From NCBI RefSeq assembly GCF_947491795.1, contig NZ_CANLKW010000002.1, positions 934,139 to 998,138 of the forward strand: 64,000 nucleotides of DNA, in the 5' to 3' direction. The notes beneath the pieces were generated by a model. It did not search any database. It was given only the letters and a program-made list of their open reading frames with translations, and had not been told where the DNA came from. Shown here one piece after another: positions 26,456 to 35,416 of this stretch. Numbering within the stretch: position 1 is the first letter of the stretch; every line of letters begins with the position of its first letter. Source of the DNA: an uncultured Roseobacter sp. (lineage in GTDB: Bacteria > Pseudomonadota > Alphaproteobacteria > Rhodobacterales > Rhodobacteraceae). A program made the position numbers and the translations under genes.

Positions 26456-26850
26456 TACTCATACACTCACGAATGCGGTGCGTCAGGAATTATGCAGACT
26501 TTCATGTGATGCCAAGGATGCGGTGTAGCCGGTGGCTGCTGATACCCTTCTTGCTGGACACCTTCAGGTGAATGGCTTGCAGCCAAGGTGCAGCGCAGGT
26601 GGCTTTCCTCAAAGATAGTGCCCTTGAGCACGGTGAATTGCTGCGGCACTCGCGGCACTTCCACAGGCTGTCGCGTTCATTGACTTCTGTGTTCTACTTA
26701 GACGGCTTTGTACGAACACCTTTCATGCAATACGCGCTATCCACAACTCCGCAATGCAGGCAGACCGTACCATCAGCCTTTGAGCATACTTTCAGCATGC
26801 TCAAAGGCTGCTGCTTCATCGTACATGTTCTCGGCAGAAAGAACGGACAT
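26456..26850 (-). pseudogene. Decayed IS1595-family transposase fragment
   Basis: From the ATG at 26850 the frame reads MSVLSAENMYDEAAAFEHAE then SMLKG and hits a stop. One base shifted, it continues DGTVCLHCGVVDSAY, a zinc-binding motif, then a stop, LWKCRECR, and after another shift QFTVLKGTIFEESHL and WLQAIHLKVSSKKGISSHRLHRILGIT. These are the N-terminal zinc-ribbon and following helix region of IS1595/ISXO2-type transposases. At least three frameshifts and two stops are present, and the DDE catalytic core is absent. The fragment abuts the truncated thiF remnant, so IS insertion or deletion probably removed the thiF 5' half. Confidence 0.75.
26775..26809. repeat. 13-bp perfect inverted repeat inside the IS1595 remnant
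   Basis: AGCCTTTGAGCAT (26775-26787) and ATGCTCAAAGGCT (26797-26809) are exact reverse complements separated by nine bases. The position coincides with the first frameshift of the transposase remnant. Confidence 0.8.
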
Positions 26851-26924
26851 TTCAAAACCCTCTAAATTGTTGACCCCGAGACAGGAAATTCAGCTGGATT
26901 TGCGAGTTGTACAATCGTCAAAAC

Positions 26925-28229
26925 TTAAGTCACTTCAATCCAGGTTTTCATTCCTGAAGCCTGATGCCCGAGCATGTGGCAATGCATCAACCACTTTCCC
27001 GGGTTGTCGAAGACTGCGGCGATTTTTTGGGAGGTGCCCCGTTTAACAAGAGACGTATCCCTGAAGTCACCCGGCGTTCCGTCACTGTCCAGTTCATGAA
27101 AGTGGTGACCATGCAGGTGAATGCCATGCGGAAAGTTCGTGTCGTTGATCAGCTCTATGATTCCAGTTTCGCCACGCCGGAACGTTGCGAACGGCTTTTC
27201 TTGCAGACCGGAGGCGCCATTGAACGCCCAGATGTTGTCGCCCGTATGCCCGCCGCCCATGGCACCCCCTTCCATCCGGAGAGTAAGAGATTTGTCCGGA
27301 TTTTCAAAAAGGTCGGGCAAGCGAGCTCGTGGTAAAGCAGAAATGTCCGTGTTCGCCGGGCTCGGGTTTTCTCCCTGAACAGACAAAGAGCCCATCTCAT
27401 AGATCCCGTCACGCGCGACAAACAGGAAGTCGATCTGCGCGGTCACGTCACCGATGATGTCGACGCGCTGTGCCGGAGCAATTTCCATGTCCGCCAGATC
27501 CCGAGGCTCCGAAAGGGGCATGCCGTCGAGCGCAACCACCTTTGCGTTCAAACCCTCAATCCGAACGGGAAAGATCCTTGCCGTTGCGGTGTTGATAAGG
27601 CGCAGGCGCAGACGATCCCCGATGCGCACCGTCTTTTCAGATGGCAGGATCATCGCGTAATTCCCAAGCCGGCCGGCATGCGAAAAATCATGCATATCGC
27701 CAAAGCCGCCCATAATCGCGCCCTTATCATCCAGACGCCAGTCGTCCAGCGTTATCGTTATGTCGGCATCAACATGAGGAGGGACAGCTTCCTCGACGAT
27801 AAGTGGCCCATAAAGCCCACGCGCCACCTGCTCCCAGGATTGATGATGAGAATGGTACCAGTAAGTGCCCGCGTCCGGCACTGTGAATGAGTAATCGAAT
27901 GCCTCTCCGGGTTGCACGAGCGGTTGCGTCAGCCCCGGGACGCCATCCATTGCGTTTGGCAAGCGGATACCGTGCCAATGAATGGAAGAAGGCTGATCTG
28001 TGTGGTTTTCAAACCGGACCGCAAGCGTTTCGCCCTGGCGCAGCCGCAGCTCAGGCCCCGGTGAGGATCCGTTGAACCCCAAGAGTGCAGTCGCGTTCTG
28101 ACCTTCGGGTAGTATCTGCAGGCTGACAGGTTCAGAGCGCAGCACCTCAGTGGCTGGAAAAGCCCAGCGAGGCGCTGCGGAAACTGCGAGAGTTGAGCCC
28201 ATAAAGGTGCGCCGCGTCAGCCTGATCAA
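26925..28229 (-). CDS. Tat-exported multicopper oxidase
   Basis: 434-residue periplasmic three-domain cupredoxin oxidase. The twin-arginine signal is RRTFMGSTLAVSAA at residues 6-19. Copper ligands are visible: IHWHG, WYHSHHQSWEQVARGLYG in domain 1, and GIHLHGHHFHE plus HCHMLGHQASGM in domain 3, the last supplying the type-1 Cys and axial Met. It should couple oxidation of Cu(I), metals or phenols to reduction of O2 to water. A Met-rich insert like that of E. coli CueO is not obvious. It sits alone next to IS and pseudogene debris, so it may belong to the accessory region. Confidence 0.92.
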   Translation of the reverse strand: MIRLTRRTFMGSTLAVSAAPRWAFPATEVLRSEPVSLQILPEGQNATALLGFNGSSPGPELRLRQGETLAVRFENHTDQPSSIHWHGIRLPNAMDGVPGLTQPLVQPGEAFDYSFTVPDAGTYWYHSHHQSWEQVARGLYGPLIVEEAVPPHVDADITITLDDWRLDDKGAIMGGFGDMHDFSHAGRLGNYAMILPSEKTVRIGDRLRLRLINTATARIFPVRIEGLNAKVVALDGMPLSEPRDLADMEIAPAQRVDIIGDVTAQIDFLFVARDGIYEMGSLSVQGENPSPANTDISALPRARLPDLFENPDKSLTLRMEGGAMGGGHTGDNIWAFNGASGLQEKPFATFRRGETGIIELINDTNFPHGIHLHGHHFHELDSDGTPGDFRDTSLVKRGTSQKIAAVFDNPGKWLMHCHMLGHQASGMKTWIEVT

Positions 28230-28542
28230 AACCTGAGCCTCTTTTTGTCGGTGAGCGTGTCAACGGCGACGGAACACCCATCCAGGATGGAACGCCGCGT
28301 GCAACGCCAGTGGATCTGAAGAGCTTATGCAAATCAGGTGCGTTGTCAAAGCAAGGAGTGGAAAGAGACACTCCGGATGGGAGGTTTTTCCAGGCGCAAC
28401 CGCCTGGATGGTTGTCCTTACCCATCATGAATCGACGGGCGGCAACCCGGATTTCAATGGCTGCTTGTCGGTGGACGGGGTCATTTTCAGACCCCGCACT
28501 AATCAGATTTTGGATCTTTCTTTGCCGATCCGTCAGTATTCA
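28230..28542. other. Gap between the multicopper oxidase and the RraA gene
   Basis: No gene supported. It should contain the promoter of the oxidase (minus strand) and the 3' end of the long catabolic operon. A seven-bp hairpin, CCAGGCG/CGCCTGG around CAAC, lies at 28390-28407; it lacks a T-run downstream of either strand, so I do not call it a terminator. Confidence 0.4.
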
Positions 28543-29253
28543 TCAGGTCCTTGCTGCCTCAAACTTCGCCCAGGCGGCCTCCAGTTTTTCGATGTTGAAC
28601 CCCGGTACGCGCGCCGGGCCAAGGACGATGCTCTCGTTGGCGATGACCGTTTCGATGCCTGTTTTCAGCGCCGGGATGACGTCAGCAGGGATCACCAGCG
28701 CGCCATGGCGATCAGCATGAACCAGTTCATCCTGTTCAAGTCGCATCCCCATGATATTGACCGGGGTTCCGATCTCCACCACATGCACAAAACCGTGGCT
28801 GGGCCCGACAGAACCCGCCAGGATCGGAAAACCGTCATCGATAACATCGAGGTCACGCATGACCCCATTGCTGACCGCGCCGGCAAGCCCAAGCCCTTTG
28901 TGAACCGCCACATGCACCTCGCCCCACCACCCTGCAATGCAGTTGGGGTAATCGACATCTTCGACCACTGCAGCGGTGGGCCCTGTGCCTCCGGCCATCG
29001 ACCGAAAATACTCCATACGGCGTGCCCGGATGACGTCTGCCGGTTCATTTGGTGGTGCAAGGCCAGAGATTTTGGCCGTTCTTGCAAAACCCACGATGGC
29101 CGGATCACCGGGTTTTGAGTGCGGCATGGTTCCGCGTGTAAACCGGTTAAAGCCGCGTTTGCCCTGCACGACTTCGATCGCATTGCATACCGTCGGCGTA
29201 TCGACAGAGCGCAGAAGTGCTAGCAGATCTTCGGGGATTACTGGGTCAGCCAT
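28543..29253 (-). CDS. RraA-family aldolase-like protein
   Basis: 236 residues. The family fold shows DTPTVCNAIEVVQG near the start, then GPTAAVVEDVD, GEVHVAVHKGLGLAGAVSNGVMRDLDVID and GALVIPADVIPAL. RraA relatives include 4-hydroxy-4-methyl-2-oxoglutarate/4-carboxy-4-hydroxy-2-oxoadipate aldolases that release pyruvate. The GxxxRD pattern of the metal-dependent aldolases is represented by NGVMRD. As the last gene of a catabolic operon a C-C cleavage role is more likely than RNase E inhibition. Its start overlaps the hydrolase gene by 16 bp. Confidence 0.85.
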   Translation of the reverse strand: MADPVIPEDLLALLRSVDTPTVCNAIEVVQGKRGFNRFTRGTMPHSKPGDPAIVGFARTAKISGLAPPNEPADVIRARRMEYFRSMAGGTGPTAAVVEDVDYPNCIAGWWGEVHVAVHKGLGLAGAVSNGVMRDLDVIDDGFPILAGSVGPSHGFVHVVEIGTPVNIMGMRLEQDELVHADRHGALVIPADVIPALKTGIETVIANESIVLGPARVPGFNIEKLEAAWAKFEAART

Positions 29254-29933
29254 TTTTTAAGTTTCCTGTTGGTTTGTTCCGGTTGTTCAAGGGTGGGCAT
29301 ATGGCCCGCACCGGGGATCACAGCCAGCTGTGACCCTGGTATCAGTTTATGCATCAGTTCATGGCGGGACACCGGGCACAGCCGGTCGTCCTCGCCACAA
29401 AGAACCAGGGCCGGCACGCGCACGGTCTTCAGCGTACCGGACTGATCCGGCCTGTGTTGGATGGCCGCTGACTGATCCGCAAAGACCTGTGGGCCAAGAT
29501 CGCCCGCCATATCCATGCACAGATCGAGAATTGCCGCACGCCGGGGCCCGTCTGAAAGATAGTTGGGCTTCATTTCATCGCGCATGACCTGTTCCAGTGC
29601 ACCGTTCTGAGCACGTGCCACCTGGGCTTCTCGCAGTTCAGCCTTTTCTGGCGGGTCTGCCAGTGGGTTGGTATCCAGAAGCGCCAGCCGGCTGATACGA
29701 CGGGGTGCCTGGCGCATCATTTCCATCGCCACAATGCCACCCATCGACAGGCCCGCCAAAGCAAACCTGGGCGGGGCAATTGCAAGTGCCGAGGTGGCTA
29801 GTTCTGTCATGGTGTCATGTCCTGTCAGTGGTATCGTCATCACCGCGCGGTCATGGGAAAATGCGGCGATCTGCGGCGAAAAAAGGCGCGCGTCACACAT
29901 CATTCCGGGCAGAAAAACCAGTGGCTCCTGCAT
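29238..29933 (-). CDS. Alpha/beta hydrolase
   Basis: 231 residues with the oxyanion-type LVFLPGMMCDARLF start, nucleophile elbow ALAGLSMGGIVAMEM, acid region VLCGEDDRLCP and catalytic His in VIPGAGHMPTLEQPE. A complete Ser-Asp-His triad is therefore present. Candidate roles are opening a lactone or hydrolysing an ester in the pathway of the surrounding operon. Start overlaps the bicupin stop as ATGA. Confidence 0.88.
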   Translation of the reverse strand: MQEPLVFLPGMMCDARLFSPQIAAFSHDRAVMTIPLTGHDTMTELATSALAIAPPRFALAGLSMGGIVAMEMMRQAPRRISRLALLDTNPLADPPEKAELREAQVARAQNGALEQVMRDEMKPNYLSDGPRRAAILDLCMDMAGDLGPQVFADQSAAIQHRPDQSGTLKTVRVPALVLCGEDDRLCPVSRHELMHKLIPGSQLAVIPGAGHMPTLEQPEQTNRKLKKWLTQ

Positions 29934-30901
29934 CAGGTAAGCGGCATGGTTTTGCCGGCCGGGTCGTGCGTCCGCCGCACGCGGTACATGCTGGCCTCAC
30001 CCGACATAGAAGGTACGAGCATGCGCGGTATGTTTTCGGGAACGAGGCAGGTGTCACCAGGGGCAAGCGTCGTTTCACCTCCGTCCCAGGCCAGTCGCCA
30101 GTAGCCCCTCATGGGCATCAGAACCTCCTGAACATCGCAATCGTAAAAATCGTTTGCAAGTGACGCGCGGCTGATGAAATCGACCTCAAACCCGGGGCGG
30201 TCGCGAATAACCGCGTCCGGGCCGATCACTTTTACGGGTTGCCTGTCGGCCAGCGCCATCAGATCCCAGTAGCGCGCCACGTAGTGCGGGACCACGTCGA
30301 CGGTTGTTGGCTCTCCGCGCTTTGCGAGGTCTTCTCCTGACATCAGCGGCATCGGGCTTACGTTGTGGGGCAGGGTTTCGCCCTTGCGGCTATCATAGAG
30401 AACACCGTTTTCTCCCAGTACCAACCCGTGTTCCCTGGCCTCTTCAATCACCTGCGGTGCCCAGTTCACGCCTCCGCCCGCGTCGTCGCCGCCCAGGAAT
30501 GCCATGATCATTCCATAGTCTGTTCCGATATTCTCAAAACCCCGAAAGATGCCGGTCGGAATGTTAAAGATGTCCCCTTCCTCCAGCGTCACCTCGCCTG
30601 CATTCCCCCAGCGCCCCCAGAAGAAACGCCAGCGCCCTTTCAAAACAAAAAATGCCTCAGCGGTGTTGTGATCATGCAGCGAATTCCTGCAGCGTGGTGG
30701 CTGCCCTGCCGCACCGATATTGAACCCGGGCGTTTCGCGGATATGCACATGCTGGTCCGGGCTTTCTGATACGCCGCCGCCAATAATGGTGAAGTTTTCC
30801 TTTTGGTCGCTGCCCGGTGTGTGGGCATCAATGAACGCCGTTTTGCACGGTTTTAACTCGCCGTAGCGTACAATGTGTTTTTCCATTTCCTGTGGTGTCA
30901 T
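29933..30901 (-). CDS. Bicupin protein, putative ring-cleavage or sugar-acid enzyme
   Basis: 322 residues from the ATG at 30901 (MTPQEMEKHIVRYGEL); an upstream start would add 23 residues. The first cupin carries the metal-type motif NSLHDHNTAEAFFVLKG with two His and a Glu; the second (DCDVQEVLMPMRGYWRLAW) lacks the His pair and is probably structural. The layout resembles gentisate 1,2-dioxygenase-like bicupins only loosely. Substrate is unknown. Its stop overlaps the start of the hydrolase, so both are translated together. Confidence 0.8.
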   Translation of the reverse strand: MTPQEMEKHIVRYGELKPCKTAFIDAHTPGSDQKENFTIIGGGVSESPDQHVHIRETPGFNIGAAGQPPRCRNSLHDHNTAEAFFVLKGRWRFFWGRWGNAGEVTLEEGDIFNIPTGIFRGFENIGTDYGMIMAFLGGDDAGGGVNWAPQVIEEAREHGLVLGENGVLYDSRKGETLPHNVSPMPLMSGEDLAKRGEPTTVDVVPHYVARYWDLMALADRQPVKVIGPDAVIRDRPGFEVDFISRASLANDFYDCDVQEVLMPMRGYWRLAWDGGETTLAPGDTCLVPENIPRMLVPSMSGEASMYRVRRTHDPAGKTMPLT

Positions 30902-31018
30902 GTCAGTGGGTTCTTTCGTCGGATTGGTGGCTGGCCTGTTGGATGCCAAATGATTGCGGGAAATCTGCATTGAGGTGTCCGGTCCTCAGATTCTGTCGAC
31001 AGGGGCGGTAACGGTGCA

Positions 31019-31978
31019 TCAGCAATCACCCGTTTTCAGCAGGATCTGTTTCCAGATCGCGACCTCATCAATCAGGGTCGTCTCACGCCGCACCCCCCGG
31101 GGGCCGAACTCCACGTGACTTACCCCCATCACATGCGTTTCACTCCCCGTAGGCATTCCATAGCGTCCCCAGCCGTCGTGGCGGCCAGTCAGGGTCCAGC
31201 GGACTGCACTGCGGGGACTGAACATGGGGTCTTCACGTCCGATCTGATGAACAATCCTGAAGTCAGCAGACGGAAACGCAGATCGCAATCCAAGCCAGAA
31301 GCGGTCAATCCCCGGGTGCCCATGAACGTCTTCACCACCGGGCAGGGACACATGGCAGGCACGGTCGTACTCTCTGCTGATAACGCCAAAATCAGCACTG
31401 AAAATCCGGCACAGAATGTCGCTATGGCGCTGCCCCCAGAGGTTGTCATTGCCCGTGCCTGAGTAAGGCCCGCATTCATCTGTCCCTGGCGTCAGTGGTG
31501 CGTCGGGGTTCCCGCCGGATATCATGTTGCGCGCGGTATCCCGGGCCGTAGAGCCCAGTTGCAGCGCGATGGCTGCATTGTCGCGGATCAGCCATTCATC
31601 CTGCACACAGTTGTTGCGGCAAAAGGTGTCAGCGATTGTGCGGAACATGACAGACCGCCCAGTGGCCGGACCAAAGGCGCCGCCCCGATGCGTGGCTGTT
31701 GACAGAATGCGGTGGGACGAGAGAAAACCCGCTTCGTCATCGCCACACCAGATCACATCCTCACCCAGCAATCGCCTGTCCGGAAACTCTGCCAGTGTGG
31801 CCATTGTGTTGGCCTTGCCCGCTGCGTTACCGCGGCTGATCCCACCGGGTGTTCGGACGATAAGACTGTCGGCGTAGTGCCAGTTTAGTGCTGCGATGTC
31901 GCGGCCTTCCCAAATGCGTGCTGTACACTTCAGGATGTAGTCGGGCAGGTCGGTGTATTCCGCGTCAAACCCCTTCAT
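31019..31978 (-). CDS. SnoaL/NTF2-like two-domain protein
   Basis: 319 residues from the ATG at 31978, which overlaps the lacI gene end by 14 bp. Two repeats of the NTF2-like cone fold seem present: the first around IWEGRDIAALNWHYADSLIV with PGGISRG, the second around IFSADFGVISREYDRACHV with PGGEDVHG and FPSADFRIVHQIG. Such ester cyclase-like proteins occur as isomerases or dehydratases in catabolic clusters. The precise reaction cannot be read from the sequence. Confidence 0.8.
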   Translation of the reverse strand: MKGFDAEYTDLPDYILKCTARIWEGRDIAALNWHYADSLIVRTPGGISRGNAAGKANTMATLAEFPDRRLLGEDVIWCGDDEAGFLSSHRILSTATHRGGAFGPATGRSVMFRTIADTFCRNNCVQDEWLIRDNAAIALQLGSTARDTARNMISGGNPDAPLTPGTDECGPYSGTGNDNLWGQRHSDILCRIFSADFGVISREYDRACHVSLPGGEDVHGHPGIDRFWLGLRSAFPSADFRIVHQIGREDPMFSPRSAVRWTLTGRHDGWGRYGMPTGSETHVMGVSHVEFGPRGVRRETTLIDEVAIWKQILLKTGDC

Positions 31979-32996
31979 TGGTCCAGCCTTCGGGTATGCG
32001 GGCGCTGCCCCGGACAATGAGTTCGCTTTCGATCTCGACCCGTCCGTTCGGGTTGCCCGATTTTTCAACCATGCCCAGTAACATCGCCACCGTCTCTTCC
32101 ACCATGCGGTTTACCGGCTGGCGAAGGGTCGTCAGATCGAATGTTTTCCAGGCCGACATCGCGACGTCGTCATACCCGACAACCGATACATCCTCAGGCA
32201 CCCGCAGTTTCAGGTCGCATCGCAGCGTCTCCAGAACAGCAAAAGCCATGTGATCGTTACCAACAAAGACGGCGTCCGGGACCTCGGGGCCTTTAAACAG
32301 CTCCAATGTGGCATCTGCAGCCATGGTCCGACGGTAATGGCTGTCGATGATTGCAAAAGGCTGCATGCCGTATTCCGCTAACCCGTCGACAAACCCTCTT
32401 TGCCTGTCGCGTCCGTTGATGGATTTTTTCCACCCGGCGATATGAGCGATGCGTTTGTGTCCCCCCGCGGCCAGAAAACGCCCGGCCAGCAGCCCGCCAT
32501 CGTAGTTTGACGCCGTGACAGAAGGCAGCGCACGGTCATCCTGACCCCGGTTGAACAGAACAAAAGGCATGTTCAGTTCCTGGAGCCGCGCCGTCAGCCG
32601 GTTTGACATACTGGTTGATGCAAGGATGATCCCATCCACCTGATGCGCCAAAAGCCCTTCAACAACACCATCGACTTCTTCGGCCATGTTCATGGCAAAA
32701 AAAACCATTACGTGATAGCCGCGCGCGCTCAGGTGTTCCGAGAGTTTCTCCAGCGCTTCGGCGTAAAAGGGGTTCTTGAGGTACGCGAGCACAATTCCGA
32801 TGGTGTGAGACCTGCCGGTGTTGAGCGAGCGCGCCAGTGTATTGGGGCGGTATCCGAGCTCGCGCGCGGCCTCCTGCACCCTCTTTACCTTGTCGGGAGA
32901 GACACGGCTTCCAGGCGTGAAAACGCGACTGACTGTAGGCTGGCTGACACCCGCCTTTGCAGCAACATGCGCCGCCGTTATCCGCATCTCCGCCAT
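31965..32996 (-). CDS. LacI-family transcriptional regulator
   Basis: 343-residue repressor with N-terminal HTH and hinge (ITAAHVAAKAGVSQPTVSRVF, split as recognition-helix region; then YRPNTLARSLNTG) and a periplasmic-binding-like effector domain (VDGIILASTSMSN, GHKRIAHIAG, PDAVFVGNDHMAFAVLETL). It sits inside the operon it probably controls. The ATG at 32996 is directly adjacent to the hisD-like stop, so it is co-transcribed. A candidate operator is the palindrome at 38633-38644. Confidence 0.95.
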   Translation of the reverse strand: MAEMRITAAHVAAKAGVSQPTVSRVFTPGSRVSPDKVKRVQEAARELGYRPNTLARSLNTGRSHTIGIVLAYLKNPFYAEALEKLSEHLSARGYHVMVFFAMNMAEEVDGVVEGLLAHQVDGIILASTSMSNRLTARLQELNMPFVLFNRGQDDRALPSVTASNYDGGLLAGRFLAAGGHKRIAHIAGWKKSINGRDRQRGFVDGLAEYGMQPFAIIDSHYRRTMAADATLELFKGPEVPDAVFVGNDHMAFAVLETLRCDLKLRVPEDVSVVGYDDVAMSAWKTFDLTTLRQPVNRMVEETVAMLLGMVEKSGNPNGRVEIESELIVRGSARIPEGWTNEGV

Positions 32997-34307
32997 TTAC
33001 TTTGCGGCTTCGCCGTAGGGAACGTTTTTGCCGCCAAAGCGGCGGACGCGCAGATTACATTGTTCGGCGTGGCCGACAAATCCTTCCAGCATGCAGAGCC
33101 GCGATCCATAGGCCCCTATAGATGCTGCTGCCTCATCTGTCGTAATTTTCTGGTAGCTGTGCGTTTTCAGATACTTGCCCACCCAAAGGCCGCCCGTATA
33201 CCGCCCGGCCTTTTTTGTGGGCAGCGTATGGTTTGTCCCGATCACCTTGTCACCATTGGCCACATTGGTACGCGGTCCCAGAAACAGCGCTCCGTAGCTG
33301 TGCATGTGCTCTAGGAACCAGTCATCCCGGTCTGTCATGACCTGCACATGCTCTGACGCGATATCGTTGGCGACTTCCAGCATCTCGTCATAGGTGTCGC
33401 AGACGATGACCTCTCCATAGTCCTGCCAGGAAACCGAAGCTGTCTCGGCCGTCGGCAGAATCTCCAGGATGCGGTCGATTTCGCTGAGCGTATCCTGTGC
33501 GAGCTTTCTGGAATTGGTGACCAGAACCGCGGGAGAATTGTAGCCGTGCTCTGCCTGTCCCAAAAGATCGGTCGCGCACATTTCAGCGTCCACGGTCTCG
33601 TCTGCGATGACCATGGTTTCGGTTGGCCCGGCAAACAGATCGATCCCGACGCGCCCATAGAGCTGGCGCTTGGCCTCGGCGACGAATGCATTGCCCGGGC
33701 CCACCAGCATATGAACCGGTTCGATTGTTTCAGTCCCGATCGCCATTGCGCCGACCGCCTGTATGCCGCCGAGGACATAAATCTCATGCGCACCGCCCAG
33801 ATGCATCGCCGCGATAACAGCTGCATTGGGTTTGCCCTGAAACGGCGGCGTGCAGGCAATGATGCGTGGCACACCTGCCACGGACGCCGTGGCCACTGAC
33901 ATATGCGCGCTGGCGACCATTGGGAACTTGCCGGCTGGTACGTAACACCCAACCGACTGCACGGGTATGTTCTTGTGCCCCAGGACAACGCCTGGCAGCG
34001 TTTCCACCTCAATATCCAGCATGCTGTCACGCTGCGCCTGAGCAAAGTTGCGCACCTGATCCTGTGCGAACCTGATATCTTTCATGTCTCTTTCGGACAC
34101 CTCTGACATGAGCGCAGCGATCTCGCCCTGGCTCAGACGAAAGCTGCCGGGTGAATACTTGTCGAATTTCTCGGACAACGCTCGGACCGCCGCGTCGCCA
34201 CCGTCTTCGATTGCCCTCAGTGTTTCTTCAACCACACCGCGCACCTTTGCGTCGTCATCTGCGCGTTCGGTATCAGGCTTGCCACGTTTTAAATACTCGA
34301 CAGTCAT
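32997..34307 (-). CDS. HisD-like NAD-dependent alcohol dehydrogenase (possible sulfopropanediol 3-dehydrogenase type)
   Basis: 436 residues from the ATG at 34307. Histidinol-dehydrogenase signatures are conserved: [48 protein letters not shown] with Gln and His of the zinc site, the ASEHVQV catalytic Glu-His pair and [10 protein letters not shown]. It is not beside other his genes and lies with a sugar-type importer, so it is a catabolic paralogue. The closest characterised paralogue I can name is HpsN, which oxidises 2,3-dihydroxypropane-1-sulfonate, but other hydroxy substrates are equally possible. It is 4 bp from the ATPase gene. Confidence 0.88.
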   Translation of the reverse strand: MTVEYLKRGKPDTERADDDAKVRGVVEETLRAIEDGGDAAVRALSEKFDKYSPGSFRLSQGEIAALMSEVSERDMKDIRFAQDQVRNFAQAQRDSMLDIEVETLPGVVLGHKNIPVQSVGCYVPAGKFPMVASAHMSVATASVAGVPRIIACTPPFQGKPNAAVIAAMHLGGAHEIYVLGGIQAVGAMAIGTETIEPVHMLVGPGNAFVAEAKRQLYGRVGIDLFAGPTETMVIADETVDAEMCATDLLGQAEHGYNSPAVLVTNSRKLAQDTLSEIDRILEILPTAETASVSWQDYGEVIVCDTYDEMLEVANDIASEHVQVMTDRDDWFLEHMHSYGALFLGPRTNVANGDKVIGTNHTLPTKKAGRYTGGLWVGKYLKTHSYQKITTDEAAASIGAYGSRLCMLEGFVGHAEQCNLRVRRFGGKNVPYGEAAK

Positions 34308-34311
34308 TTTT

Positions 34312-35370
34312 TCATCTCTTGATACGGTCACCGGTTTCGGGGTCGAACAGGTACAGATGGTCAGAATCCAGAGAAACGCTGACGATGTCGTCCTGATCCT
34401 TGCGCAGGTGGCGGTCGCCTTTCGCAATGACGCGTTGTTTACCCCATTGCACGGTTAACAGCGTGGCCTCTCCCGTGTTTTCAAATGCATAAATGCGGAC
34501 ATCGAGATCCCCCTCGCCCTCTTCGGCAACGCGCATATCGTCGGCACGCACGCCCAGCACCACGCTGGGGCTGTCTGGTGCCGCAACGCGAACCAGCTTT
34601 GTCCCGCCTGTTGTCACAAAGTGGCCGTCCTGGACCGACCCGTTGATCAGGTTCATGGCGGGGGATCCGATGAAGCCAGCAACAAAGAGATTTGCAGGAT
34701 CGTTGTAGATTTCGTCAGGTGTTCCAAGCTGTTGAATAATGCCGTTTTTCATGACGGCGACACGGTCCGCCAGCGTCATGGCTTCGATCTGGTCGTGGGT
34801 AACATAGATTGTCGTGATCTTGAGGGCGCGGCTGAGGTGCTTGAGTTCAGCGCGCATTGTGACGCGCAGTTTTGCATCCAGGTTGGAAAGCGGCTCGTCC
34901 ATCAGAAACACTTTGGGTGTACGCACGATGGCACGTGCCAGGGCGACACGCTGGCGCTGACCGCCCGACAGCGCTTTGGGCTTGCGATGCAGAAACTCGG
35001 TCAGCTCGACCTGTTCAGCCGCCTTGCGAACACGCGGTTCGATCTCGTTTTTGGGCGTGCCGCGCACCCGGAGCGGGTAGGCGATGTTGTCGAAGATCGT
35101 CATATGCGGGTAGAGGCCATAGTTCTGAAAGACCATGGCGACGTCGCGGTCGCGCGGCAGGTCATCGTTGACCACGCGATCCCCGATCCGGATTTCGCCG
35201 TCGGTCGGATCCTCCAGTCCGGCGATCATACGCATCGTCGTTGTCTTGCCGCAGCCCGAGGGGCCAAGCAAAACCAGAAATTCCTTGTCGTGGATCTCCA
35301 GTGACTGATTGTCGACGCCGATAAAGTCACCCCAGCGTTTGGTCAGATTCTTAAGCGTGACTTCAGCCAT
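34312..35370 (-). CDS. Sugar-type ABC transporter ATPase (UgpC/MalK family)
   Basis: 352 residues. Walker [18 protein letters not shown], signature [16 protein letters not shown], Walker [15 protein letters not shown] and switch [20 protein letters not shown]-type C-terminal regulatory domain follows ([26 protein letters not shown]). It ends 4 bp before the hisD-like start and follows the two permease genes, so it powers the same importer. Confidence 0.95.
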   Translation of the reverse strand: MAEVTLKNLTKRWGDFIGVDNQSLEIHDKEFLVLLGPSGCGKTTTMRMIAGLEDPTDGEIRIGDRVVNDDLPRDRDVAMVFQNYGLYPHMTIFDNIAYPLRVRGTPKNEIEPRVRKAAEQVELTEFLHRKPKALSGGQRQRVALARAIVRTPKVFLMDEPLSNLDAKLRVTMRAELKHLSRALKITTIYVTHDQIEAMTLADRVAVMKNGIIQQLGTPDEIYNDPANLFVAGFIGSPAMNLINGSVQDGHFVTTGGTKLVRVAAPDSPSVVLGVRADDMRVAEEGEGDLDVRIYAFENTGEATLLTVQWGKQRVIAKGDRHLRKDQDDIVSVSLDSDHLYLFDPETGDRIKR

Positions 35371-35416
35371 TACCCATCAGCTCCCGCTGCGCCCGGCGCG
35401 CATTTTCTGTTTCTAC

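Noticed and set aside
23976..26900. CRISPR array in the repeat-rich accessory region
   Set aside because: The TCCCGCAACA repeats are too short and too closely spaced, flank a gene rather than forming an array, and no cas gene is present.
28390..28407. Hairpin CCAGGCG/CGCCTGG as a terminator
   Set aside because: No T-run follows on the plus strand; on the minus strand it is followed by A residues. It also lies well past the operon's end.
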